From NCBI RefSeq assembly GCF_003710815.1, contig NZ_RHHP01000016.1:147760-211759 (forward strand): 64,000 nucleotides of DNA, written 5' to 3'. The translations under genes were made by a program, and so were the position numbers. This document shows, piece by piece, positions 29,671 to 37,176 of this stretch (its first letter is position 1; the number at the start of each line of letters is the position of its first letter). This DNA comes from Brevibacillus centrosporus (lineage in GTDB: Bacteria > Bacillota > Bacilli > Brevibacillales > Brevibacillaceae). The notes under the pieces were generated by a model. The model did not search any database. It had not been told where the DNA came from and worked only from the letters and a program-made list of their open reading frames with translations.

Positions 29671-30117
29671 TTGGATTTGTATCGTCAGCTCGTGTTCACC
29701 GGCATATTGCTCGTTCATCCACAACTGATAAGCCAATTCCACGCGTGCAGGCATCTGCTGTTCGTAGCGAATCCGCAGCCTGTTGGTATGCGTTTCCATG
29801 GCGAATGGACCATACGGACTTTGATAGCTGGCATGGGTGCTCGCCCCTTTTTCAAACTGCTGGCGCGTAGAAACCCCGCCCTGCCGAACAAGCGTGATGG
29901 ATTGCTCCGTCAGCTTGAGAGTCGTGCTGACTTCTCCCGCTCCTTCTACCTGCTCTTTATAGGTCAAATACCAGGCCCCGATCTTTTGTACGCATTTTCC
30001 TTCATAGGTATGAGTCGTCTCCTCCCATTCACCATCGACCCGGTGTTTGGCAGTCAATTCGATTTTCACATCTTGCATAATCGCTTCCACACTCCACTTT
30101 TTCTTCCTGTCCACCAT
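29668..30117 (-). CDS. DUF1934 (YwiB-like) beta-barrel protein
   Basis: Conserved cytoplasmic protein of the YwiB/DUF1934 family, a small lipocalin-like barrel of unknown function. The 149-residue frame contains the family pattern TYEGKCVQKIGAWYLTYKEQ, STTLKLTEQSITLVRQGG and GASTHASYQSPYGPFAMETHT. Alignment to B. subtilis YwiB suggests translation may begin at the internal ATG at 30078 (MQDVKIELTAKHR), preceded by GGAAG; neither start has a strong site. It is 26 nt after the MFS exporter gene. Confidence 0.8.
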   Translation of the reverse strand: MVDRKKKWSVEAIMQDVKIELTAKHRVDGEWEETTHTYEGKCVQKIGAWYLTYKEQVEGAGEVSTTLKLTEQSITLVRQGGVSTRQQFEKGASTHASYQSPYGPFAMETHTNRLRIRYEQQMPARVELAYQLWMNEQYAGEHELTIQIQ

Positions 30118-30142
30118 CGTTTACATCCGTTCATTTTACCCT

Positions 30143-31387
30143 TCAACTCTCTTCGCTTGCAACAGCAGCCTGAGTGGAAGCTTCTGCGAGCATGGACCGC
30201 ATCGTGATGGCGATACCGACAGCAGCCAGCAGCAGCAGTCCTGCCAAGACCAAATATCCCGCACCCGCCCCAGTATAATCAATCATCGTGGTAAAGCCAC
30301 CAATCAACACCAAGCGCATCATCATGCCGACGGAATTGAAAAAGCTCATGACCCGCCCCATAAAGTGCTTCGGAACGATGGTCATATAGAGGGACTGTCT
30401 GATCAGCCGCACCGAAGCGTTACACCAGCCGTAGACCATATAGGAAGCAACCAGCGCCCATCCATACGGCAATGAAACCATCGCTACGATCACGATAGCG
30501 AATAGCAGCGTGTTGCCGACAATCGCCGAGAGCTGCCCCATTTTCGCTACGAGAAGAGATACGAGGATACCCGCTGCTACGGCCCCAATCGCATAGGCCA
30601 TTTCACCAAGGGAAAAGATCGAGACATCCGCCTTCAGGGTCTGACTCACATAGACCGGCTTTAACAGATTGCTCGCCATGATTGCGATGAAAGGCATCAT
30701 TGCGGAAATGCCAAAGACCATAAACCCTCGTTTCTCCCGTATGTACCGCCAGCTTTGCCCGAGCTGTCCCAGCCAGTTTACTCCTTGGTTTGCTTTTGCC
30801 TCGCCCTCTAGCGTGAAAGTATACTTCATGGTGGACAAAAGTCCAAAGGCAAACAGATACGTCAAGGCGTTAAAGAGGATTACGATATGCAATCCGTACG
30901 AGTTTAACAAGAATCCGGCAACCCCGCCTGCAAGAACAGATGCCGTCTGTCCTTCAATCTCAAGCAGGCTATTGATGCTATTGTAATGCCTTGGTTCAAA
31001 GCCCTCCTGAACCAGCGCAGATTGAGCCGGGTAATGAATTTGATACATAAAAGTCGTCACGAGATAAATGGCGATCAGCATCCACTCCACGTACGAGCCG
31101 AAAAATCCCCAAATAGCCAAGGCTCCTAACACACTAAAGCCGATCAGGTTCTCCACCAGCAGCATTTTTTTGCGGGAGAAACGATCGATCAATGTACCGA
31201 TGTACGGGCCAATAAAGAACATGAGCACCGCAGAAGTGAACATCGTGCTGCCCAACAGCTGGGCGGATCCAGTCTTTTCTACCAGGTACCATGCAATCCC
31301 GATCATCGTCATGCCTTGACCAAACCCGGAAAACAAGTTGGAGAAAAACAGTTTGCGAAAATCTACGTTCGCGAATACCTCTTTCAT
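30143..31387 (-). CDS. MFS exporter
   Basis: Major facilitator superfamily permease of 414 residues with about twelve hydrophobic segments. It starts MKEVFANVDFRKLFFSN from ATG at 31387 after GGGGAG. The motif A region reads GPYIGTLIDRFSRKK, typical of drug or siderophore exporters of the EntS/macrolide-efflux type. Other conserved stretches are the TFMYQIHYPAQSALVQEGF loop and YMVYGWCNASVRL. Substrate unknown. It stands alone between the YwiB-like gene and speB. Confidence 0.85.
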   Translation of the reverse strand: MKEVFANVDFRKLFFSNLFSGFGQGMTMIGIAWYLVEKTGSAQLLGSTMFTSAVLMFFIGPYIGTLIDRFSRKKMLLVENLIGFSVLGALAIWGFFGSYVEWMLIAIYLVTTFMYQIHYPAQSALVQEGFEPRHYNSINSLLEIEGQTASVLAGGVAGFLLNSYGLHIVILFNALTYLFAFGLLSTMKYTFTLEGEAKANQGVNWLGQLGQSWRYIREKRGFMVFGISAMMPFIAIMASNLLKPVYVSQTLKADVSIFSLGEMAYAIGAVAAGILVSLLVAKMGQLSAIVGNTLLFAIVIVAMVSLPYGWALVASYMVYGWCNASVRLIRQSLYMTIVPKHFMGRVMSFFNSVGMMMRLVLIGGFTTMIDYTGAGAGYLVLAGLLLLAAVGIAITMRSMLAEASTQAAVASEES

Positions 31388-31487
31388 CGGATACAACTCC
31401 CCGTCACAGCTTCTCGAGATCATCGTACCTTTATAATTATATTTTGTAAACAAAAATGTTTAAAAATATTCTGCAATCGAAATTGGA

Positions 31488-31522
31488 AACAAAAACGCCC
31501 CCGGAGTAGGTATCCGGAGACG
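31488..31522 (-). terminator. Terminator after speB
   Basis: Minus-strand 10-bp stem CGTCTCCGGA/TCCGGGGGCG (two wobbles), loop TACCTAC, followed by TTTTTG. Confidence 0.78.
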
Positions 31523-31537
31523 TATATTGATCGTCTG

Positions 31538-32407
31538 TTATTTTACAAAGCTCAGCAGCAGCTCGCGCACGATTTTGGATGCAACGATTTGCGTCATTTC
31601 ACTGTGGTCGTATACAGGCGCTACCTCTACCAGGTCGCAGCCGATTACGTTTGCCCCGTTGTTTGCCATGAAATGAATCGTGTCCAATAGCTCGCGGGAA
31701 GTGATGCCGCCTGCTTCTGTCGTACCTGTACCTGGCGCGTGAGCCGGATCGAGTACATCGATGTCGATCGTCAGGTAAATCGGGCGGTTGCCGATCGTTG
31801 GCAGCACCTTTTTTACTGGCTCCAGCACATCGAATTTTGTCAGGTGCATGTTTTCCTTCGCCCACTCGAACTCTTCGCGCATACCGCTGCGAATACCGAA
31901 CGAGTACACGTTTTTTCCACCGATCAGGTTGCACACCTTTTTGATCGGAGTGGAGTGGGAGTACTGATAGCCCTCGTAGTTGTCACGCAGGTCTGTGTGC
32001 GCGTCAAAGTGGAAAACGACCATATCCTTGTACTTTTCATAAACCGCTTGGAAAACGGGCCAGGAAACCAAGTGCTCTCCGCCCAATCCGAGTGGGAACT
32101 TGCCATCTTTCAGGATCTTCGCCACGAAATTGCGGATCATGTCCAGGCTGCCTTCCACATTCCCGAAAGGAAGCGGAATATCGCCTGCATCAAAGTACTT
32201 GATGTCTTCCAGAAGTCTGTCGAGGTACGGGCTGTACTCTTCCAGACCGATGGATACTTCACGGATACGGGCAGGGCCGAAACGGGAGCCTGGACGGAAG
32301 CTAACCGTCCAGTCCATTGGCATTCCGTAAATAACCGCTTGGCTCTCTTCGTAGTTTCCGTGGCTACGGATGAAGACATTGCCAGAGTATGCTTCGTCAA
32401 ATCGCAT
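31538..32407 (-). CDS. speB: Agmatinase
   Basis: Manganese ureohydrolase making putrescine and urea from agmatine. The 289 residues have the metal-binding motifs GGEHLVSWPV, FDAHTDLRD and LTIDIDVLDPAHAPGTGT of the arginase/agmatinase fold. It follows speE by 20 nt, the same pair as in B. subtilis, so agmatine to putrescine to spermidine is encoded by one operon. Confidence 0.95.
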   Translation of the reverse strand: MRFDEAYSGNVFIRSHGNYEESQAVIYGMPMDWTVSFRPGSRFGPARIREVSIGLEEYSPYLDRLLEDIKYFDAGDIPLPFGNVEGSLDMIRNFVAKILKDGKFPLGLGGEHLVSWPVFQAVYEKYKDMVVFHFDAHTDLRDNYEGYQYSHSTPIKKVCNLIGGKNVYSFGIRSGMREEFEWAKENMHLTKFDVLEPVKKVLPTIGNRPIYLTIDIDVLDPAHAPGTGTTEAGGITSRELLDTIHFMANNGANVIGCDLVEVAPVYDHSEMTQIVASKIVRELLLSFVK

Positions 32408-32427
32408 GCTTCGTCGTCCTCCTCCGA

Positions 32428-33267
32428 TTAGTCGCGTGTCAGCTCAGCCACGAAGTTTGGCAGCTTGAAGACAGCGTGGTGAAGGTCTGCATTGTAGTAT
32501 TTAGTGCCAACATCTTTGATTTTCGCCGGATCTACTTCCAATGGATCATGCTGCTTGGAAGCGATCGTGAAGCTCCACAGACCGGATGGATAGGTCGGGA
32601 TGCTGCAAGTATAGAGACGGGTTACCGGGAAGATCGATTTCAGGTCTTTGAATACGCGCTTGATCAGCTCGCGGTTGAACCAAGGAGATTCTGTTTGAGC
32701 AACCATGATACCATCTGGTTTCAGTGCATCATGGATACCTTGGTAGAAGCCTTTTTCGAACAAGCCTACAGCTGGTCCTACTGGCTCCGTGGAGTCAACC
32801 ATGATCACATCGTATTCGCCTTTGTGGTCATGAATGTGCTTGATACCGTCGATTACTTGCACGTCCACGCGGGAGTTGCCCGTCAGCGCGCTTGCGATCT
32901 CAGGGAAATATTTTTTGCAGGACTCAATTACGCCACCGTCGATTTCAGCCAAAACCGCTTTTTCCACGGATGGATGCTTCACGATTTCGCGGATCGCTCC
33001 GCCGTCTCCGCCGCCTACAACCAGAACTTTTTTCGGGTTCGGGTGCGTGTTCAGCGCTACGTGAGTAATCATCTCATGGTAAACAAACTCATCGACATCG
33101 GTGGTCATAACCATGCCGTCGAGCACCAACATGCGTCCAAATTGCTTGGTAGTAATCACATCGATTTGTTGAAACTCGGTTTTTTCACTGTATAGGGTGT
33201 CTGTAATTTTCGTTGTAATCCCGTGATTTTCCGTTTGTTTCTCGGTGTACCACAATTCCATGTTCAT
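32428..33267 (-). CDS. speE: Spermidine synthase
   Basis: Transfers aminopropyl from decarboxylated SAM to putrescine. The 279 residues begin [16 protein letters not shown] from ATG at 33267, after AAGGAGGT. Visible are the SAM-binding [10 protein letters not shown] and the catalytic DSTEPVGPA. First gene of the speE-speB operon, divergent from pbpG, with its own promoter at 33428. Confidence 0.95.
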   Translation of the reverse strand: MNMELWYTEKQTENHGITTKITDTLYSEKTEFQQIDVITTKQFGRMLVLDGMVMTTDVDEFVYHEMITHVALNTHPNPKKVLVVGGGDGGAIREIVKHPSVEKAVLAEIDGGVIESCKKYFPEIASALTGNSRVDVQVIDGIKHIHDHKGEYDVIMVDSTEPVGPAVGLFEKGFYQGIHDALKPDGIMVAQTESPWFNRELIKRVFKDLKSIFPVTRLYTCSIPTYPSGLWSFTIASKQHDPLEVDPAKIKDVGTKYYNADLHHAVFKLPNFVAELTRD

Positions 33268-33427
33268 GGTTATGTAACCTCCTTCAAGTAACCGCATGCA
33301 TGTATTTTGAAGGCTTGACGATCGCAAGCCTTTTGGTGCAACCTTAGCATCCAAGGAAAATGGTCAGGCTTTCACTCTTTGGTTCGAGTTGCGCTGGTAC
33401 TATCAGCCATTCGCATAGTACAAGAAA

Positions 33428-33455
33428 ATTATAGTGGCTGTCCTTCAAAATGCAA
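33428..33455 (-). promoter_or_regulatory. Promoter of speE-speB
   Basis: Minus strand TTGCAT (33455-33450), 16-bp spacer, TATAAT (33433-33428), 161 nt before speE. The leader holds a hairpin AAGGCTTG/CAAGCCTT with no T run. The 321-nt gap 33268-33588 also contains a plus-strand inverted repeat at 33517-33546 before pbpG. Confidence 0.7.
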
Positions 33456-33516
33456 GGTTTTTTTGGGCAGGCTTCCTTTCATTGGCTTAGCAAGTTTATC
33501 CAACGATTTGCTGACC

Positions 33517-33546
33517 CATACTAGGAATAACTTGTGTCTTAGTATG
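33517..33546. repeat. Inverted repeat upstream of pbpG
   Basis: CATACTAGGA and TCTTAGTATG, complementary over 10 bp with one wobble, 10-bp centre, 42 nt before the pbpG start. It could be an operator or a leader hairpin. Confidence 0.4.
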
Positions 33547-33588
33547 CCCCGATTCTTACAAACCATCGGGAGAAAGGAGGAAAGACAC

Positions 33589-35640
33589 ATGGAAGTCATT
33601 CGGGAAGCCCCTCTGCTTCGCTATTTTCGCTGGGCCAAGAAATTCGTAAAATTTGTCATACTCAGCCTATTGTGCGTGTCTTTTGCCATTTTGCTCCTGA
33701 TTCTTTACCTGCGTTCTCAGCCCTTGCCAGAGACATTTGTCAAACAGACGACGACGATTTACGCCTCCAATGGTGATGTGCTCGATACCATGCACCGAGG
33801 GGAAAACCGTATTGTCGTACCGATCAATGAAATCTCACCTGCTCTCGTAGACGCAACTATCGCGATCGAGGACCGGACGTTCCGTGAGCATTACGGCTTC
33901 GACTGGAAACGGCTGGCGAAAGCTGCCTACGTAGACGTCATTAACATGGACATGCGCCAAGGAGCGAGCACCATTACGCAGCAGCTAGCGCGAAATCTGT
34001 ATTTAAGCCTGGACAAAACGTGGGAACGGAAGATCAAGGAAGCCTTGCTCGCTATCCAGTTGGAGCTAAATTACAACAAGGATGAGATCCTGGGCATGTA
34101 CATGAACCAGATTTACTACGGTCACTCTGCCTATGGCGCTCAAGCTGCCGCCCAGACGTATTTTGGAAAGGATGCAAAAGACCTGACTTTGGCGGAAAGC
34201 GCCATGCTCGCCGGGATTCCAAAGGGACCTTCTTACTATTCTCCTTTCGTCGATTTTGAAAAGGCAAAGTCGCGGCAAAAGCTGATTTTGGATGCGATGG
34301 AACGGGACGAAATGATTACGCCGAAGCAAGCGGAGCAGGCATTTGCTGAGAAGATTAAGCTAAAAGAGCGTTCAGCGAGCAGCATCGTAGAGCAAGCTCC
34401 CTATTTTCGCGACTATATCGCCAATTTGGTAAAAAACAAGTACGGCATTGATGAAGAGCTGTTTATTCATGGGGGCTTGAAGATTCATACGACGCTCGAC
34501 CCTGTGATGCAGAAAAAGGCAGAGGATATTGTCGCTGCTGTTTTGCCGAAGGATAATCCCAATCTGCAAGTAGCCCTGGTTGCGATGGACCCGAGCACAG
34601 GCTACATCAAAGCGATGGTAGGCGGTCGGGATTACAAGCAAACACAGTACAACCGCGTGCTTGGAAAGCGCCAGCCCGGTTCCTCTTTCAAGCCGATCAT
34701 GTATTTGGCAGCATTACAAAACGGCTATACCCCATTGACCATGATGAAGAGTGAGCCAACTGTCTTTACTTACGACAAAAACAAGCAGTACATCCCCAGC
34801 AACTTCGGGGGAAAATATGCGAATGCCATGATCAACATGCGGGAAGCCATCAAGACCTCTGACAACATTTACGCAGTCAAGACAATCGATTTTCTCGGTC
34901 CTCAAAAGGTAGTGGATCAAGCCAATCGGTTGGGGATCGCGAGTACCCTGCAGGCCGTTCCTTCCCTTGCATTGGGAACCTCGCCTGTCTCACCTCTGGA
35001 GCTGAATACAGCATATGCTGCGATTGCCAACAAAGGGGAAGCAGTCAAGCCTATCGCCATTACCTCCATCGAGGATAATCAGGGAAATATCCTGGTCGAG
35101 GAAAAAACGGAAAAGACACCTGCAGCCGATCCGGTAGCTGCATCTCTACTGACAAATTTGATGCAGAGTGTATTTGAACGTGGCGGCACTGGCTTTCGTG
35201 TCGTCAATGAACTCAATCGTCCCGTAGCAGGAAAAACAGGCTCTACAGACTACGATGCTTGGCTGGCCGGATTTACTCCGCAGCTGGTATCGACCGTCTG
35301 GATCGGCTACGACAAAAACCAAAAGGTCGATGATGTAAAGGAAGGGTACTTGTCCAAGAAAATCTGGGCGCAGTTTATGGAAAGCGCCCTAAAGGATCAG
35401 CCCCCTGCTCTGTTTGATATGCCTGCCGGAGTTGTTTCCGTCTATATTGACCCGCATTCCGGAAAGCTGGCTACGGAAAATTGTCCGAATCCACAGCTGT
35501 TTTATTTCGCAAGCGGAACTGAGCCTCAAGATTATTGCACAGACCATCTGCCAGCGAACCAACAGCCAACACCGCTTCAGCCGCCTGATCCTTCCTCGTT
35601 CTGGCAAAGGATGGGCAGCTGGTGGAAGCCAGAGCCATAA
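33589..35640 (+). CDS. pbpG: Class A penicillin-binding protein
   Basis: Bifunctional peptidoglycan synthase. The 683 residues have one membrane anchor (about 22-44) and a GT51 glycosyltransferase domain with catalytic AIEDRTFREH and QGASTITQQLARN. The transpeptidase domain carries SSFK (acyl serine), SDN and KTGS. ATG at 33589 follows AGAAAGGAGG; an upstream in-frame extension lacks a site. Position next to speE and ywhD matches ywhE/pbpG of B. subtilis, whose product acts in spore peptidoglycan synthesis; the sporulation role here is by orthology. Confidence 0.93.
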   Translation: MEVIREAPLLRYFRWAKKFVKFVILSLLCVSFAILLLILYLRSQPLPETFVKQTTTIYASNGDVLDTMHRGENRIVVPINEISPALVDATIAIEDRTFREHYGFDWKRLAKAAYVDVINMDMRQGASTITQQLARNLYLSLDKTWERKIKEALLAIQLELNYNKDEILGMYMNQIYYGHSAYGAQAAAQTYFGKDAKDLTLAESAMLAGIPKGPSYYSPFVDFEKAKSRQKLILDAMERDEMITPKQAEQAFAEKIKLKERSASSIVEQAPYFRDYIANLVKNKYGIDEELFIHGGLKIHTTLDPVMQKKAEDIVAAVLPKDNPNLQVALVAMDPSTGYIKAMVGGRDYKQTQYNRVLGKRQPGSSFKPIMYLAALQNGYTPLTMMKSEPTVFTYDKNKQYIPSNFGGKYANAMINMREAIKTSDNIYAVKTIDFLGPQKVVDQANRLGIASTLQAVPSLALGTSPVSPLELNTAYAAIANKGEAVKPIAITSIEDNQGNILVEEKTEKTPAADPVAASLLTNLMQSVFERGGTGFRVVNELNRPVAGKTGSTDYDAWLAGFTPQLVSTVWIGYDKNQKVDDVKEGYLSKKIWAQFMESALKDQPPALFDMPAGVVSVYIDPHSGKLATENCPNPQLFYFASGTEPQDYCTDHLPANQQPTPLQPPDPSSFWQRMGSWWKPEP

Positions 35641-35649
35641 ATGGACATA

Positions 35650-35688
35650 GAAAAAAGGACGTGGCTTACCTCCACGTCCTTTTTATCT
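35650..35688. terminator. Bidirectional terminator between pbpG and the 84-residue gene
   Basis: Perfect stem AAGGACGTGG/CCACGTCCTT with loop CTTACCT, flanked by A and T runs, serving two convergent genes. Confidence 0.85.
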
Positions 35689-35704
35689 ATCCACTCAGCA
35701 TTTC

Positions 35705-35959
35705 CTAACGGAGAGACTGATCCTCTCCGCCAGCGATGACCCCATCTCCATCTGTGAACACGTGGTCATTAATAACGCTGATCATGCCAGCTTGATCCAG
35801 CTGATCGAGCACCTCAAACAAGCTTTCCCGTTTTCCCGCAGGTAGCTTGCGAATAAAATTGTTGATTTCCTGCGGAGACGCGTGCGTACGGAAATGGACG
35901 CCGCCGTGCTTAACAAAATGATCGTCGGCTGTTTCCTGTGTGCGTATCTCTTCACTCAT
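35705..35959 (-). CDS. Unrecognised 84-residue protein behind a regulated-looking promoter
   Basis: Small soluble acidic protein starting MSEEIRTQETADDHFVKHGG, with a middle helical region (SPQEINNFIRKLPAGKRESLF) and an end rich in Asp/Gly (TDGDGVIAGGED). AAGGGGCG precedes the ATG. It lies between pbpG and ywhD. No family recognised; the pattern is protein-like (no rare codon bias, own terminator and promoter). Upstream, three 11-bp-phased TTCAC repeats abut the promoter, suggesting control by a response regulator. Confidence 0.65.
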   Translation of the reverse strand: MSEEIRTQETADDHFVKHGGVHFRTHASPQEINNFIRKLPAGKRESLFEVLDQLDQAGMISVINDHVFTDGDGVIAGGEDQSLR

Positions 35960-36086
35960 CGGGTAACGCCCCTTCCGTCGTCAGACTTAAGTAGTCATGC
36001 CTCAGTAGTGTTCCGCTCCAGAAGGAAAGCATGAGCTGAAAATAAAGCCTGATACGAAAAGGTCCAAAAAAACCCATTTATATGAC

Positions 36087-36120
36087 AAACAGGGAAAGAG
36101 TGACGGCTCTTTCCCTGTTT
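36087..36120. repeat. Perfect 14-bp inverted repeat in the leader of the 84-residue gene
   Basis: AAACAGGGAAAGAG/CTCTTTCCCTGTTT with a 6-nt loop. It lacks a T run on the minus strand, so it is a stable leader hairpin or a terminator for transcripts from ywhD rather than a classic terminator. Confidence 0.6.
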
Positions 36121-36156
36121 GATGACCTAGTGTACATGTACACAGATATGAAAATA

Positions 36157-36218
36157 AGTTTACCTCACTACCAAACTGGTAACAATTGATTTCACAATTT
36201 GTTCACAGACCGTTCACG
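36157..36218 (-). promoter_or_regulatory. Promoter with three phased TTCAC repeats
   Basis: Minus strand TTGTTA (36185-36180), 17-bp spacer, TAAACT (36162-36157). Directly upstream, plus-strand TTCACA (36191), TTCACA (36202) and TTCACG (36213) recur every 11 bp. A 14-bp palindrome GTGTACATGTACAC lies downstream at 36130-36143. Confidence 0.6.
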
Positions 36219-36250
36219 TTTTTTAATGGAAGTAAGGTTCCTTTTACGGT

Positions 36251-36748
36251 TTAGGACAAAGCTTCCTTCAACTCGTTAGTGGAATTCTCGAACATGGTCG
36301 CGTTATTTTCAACCAAAAGCTTTTTCAAAGCAGCCTTTTCTGTTGCACCAAGATCAGACAGCATAATCCGTCTTTTCATGGAATAATCCATACGGTTCAC
36401 GTGGTCTGCCAAAATTTTATAGCCACGACGTGCTTCTCGATCCACTTCCATGTAGCAAGCAGTAGCCCCTGCATAATAAGGCCCCGCTTCGTTGCGGTCT
36501 ACGGTAACCCACACGAGCCAATATGGTTTTCCATTTGGGACTTCTTCTTTATTCGTCGTCCACTTGATCCCTTTTTCGACTGCGCTCTTTGCATGCAGAG
36601 CGCCCATATCGATATAGGCTTCGTCCCCATCGATAATGACAGAAGAAACAGCATTCAGATCAAGTACCCCTTGACCGTACCCGCCATGCACATCGGTTTT
36701 GCCGCTCATGATGGTAAAGCCGCCTTTTTTATTATCAAAAATATCCAT
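36251..36748 (-). CDS. ywhD: YwhD-family protein
   Basis: Conserved Bacilli protein of 165 residues (start MDIFDNKKGGFTIMSGKTDVHGG, ATG at 36748). Unknown biochemical role. The body contains SVIIDGDEAYIDMGALHAKSAVEKGIKW and PYWLVWVTVDRNEAGPYYAGATAC, both typical of YwhD. Its position next to pbpG and speE matches B. subtilis. Probably soluble. Confidence 0.87.
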   Translation of the reverse strand: MDIFDNKKGGFTIMSGKTDVHGGYGQGVLDLNAVSSVIIDGDEAYIDMGALHAKSAVEKGIKWTTNKEEVPNGKPYWLVWVTVDRNEAGPYYAGATACYMEVDREARRGYKILADHVNRMDYSMKRRIMLSDLGATEKAALKKLLVENNATMFENSTNELKEALS

Positions 36749-36828
36749 TTACACACCCTCCAGACATCATTCTCCTTTCTTTATTCTACTCGGAAACACA
36801 TAGCGACGCAATTTGACTGTGTGCCCAG

Positions 36829-37161
36829 CTATTCGTCAATCGACTCCTTTTCTTCAGCCTGTTGGCTGCGCGGGCGTCTTACCTTATCAAATATCCACAG
36901 AATGAAGGTCACGAGCAAAGAGGTATGCAACGCCATTAACAGCTCAATAATCCACATGCCTCCTGACAAAAGCCCACCAGAAGGGATGATGACGAAGTAG
37001 TACAAAAAGCTGGAGCAAAACGAGGTTAAAAGCGTCGCCCATATCCGAAAACCGTAAACGATTCGAATATAAGCCGCCAAAAACAGAGCAAGAAACGGGC
37101 CTAATAGCTGCCACGCGTAAACAAAGGGTCCAAGAAATAACCAAACGAGTACATTTTCCAT
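36829..37161 (-). CDS. Small membrane protein of unknown function
   Basis: A 110-residue protein with three hydrophobic segments (VLVWLFLGPFVYAWQLLGPF, IWATLLTSFCSSFLYYFVII, MWIIELLMALHTSLLVTFIL) and a charged C-terminal tail ending EEKESIDE. ATG at 37161 with AAAGGATC upstream. 15 nt after the lipase gene, so probably co-transcribed with it. No family recognised. Confidence 0.65.
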   Translation of the reverse strand: MENVLVWLFLGPFVYAWQLLGPFLALFLAAYIRIVYGFRIWATLLTSFCSSFLYYFVIIPSGGLLSGGMWIIELLMALHTSLLVTFILWIFDKVRRPRSQQAEEKESIDE

Positions 37162-37176
37162 TTATCTGATCCTTTC

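Noticed and set aside
33268..33588. Sigma-F/G promoter for pbpG
   Set aside because: Several GCATA/CATA-like words occur but none has the right spacing to a good -10 box.
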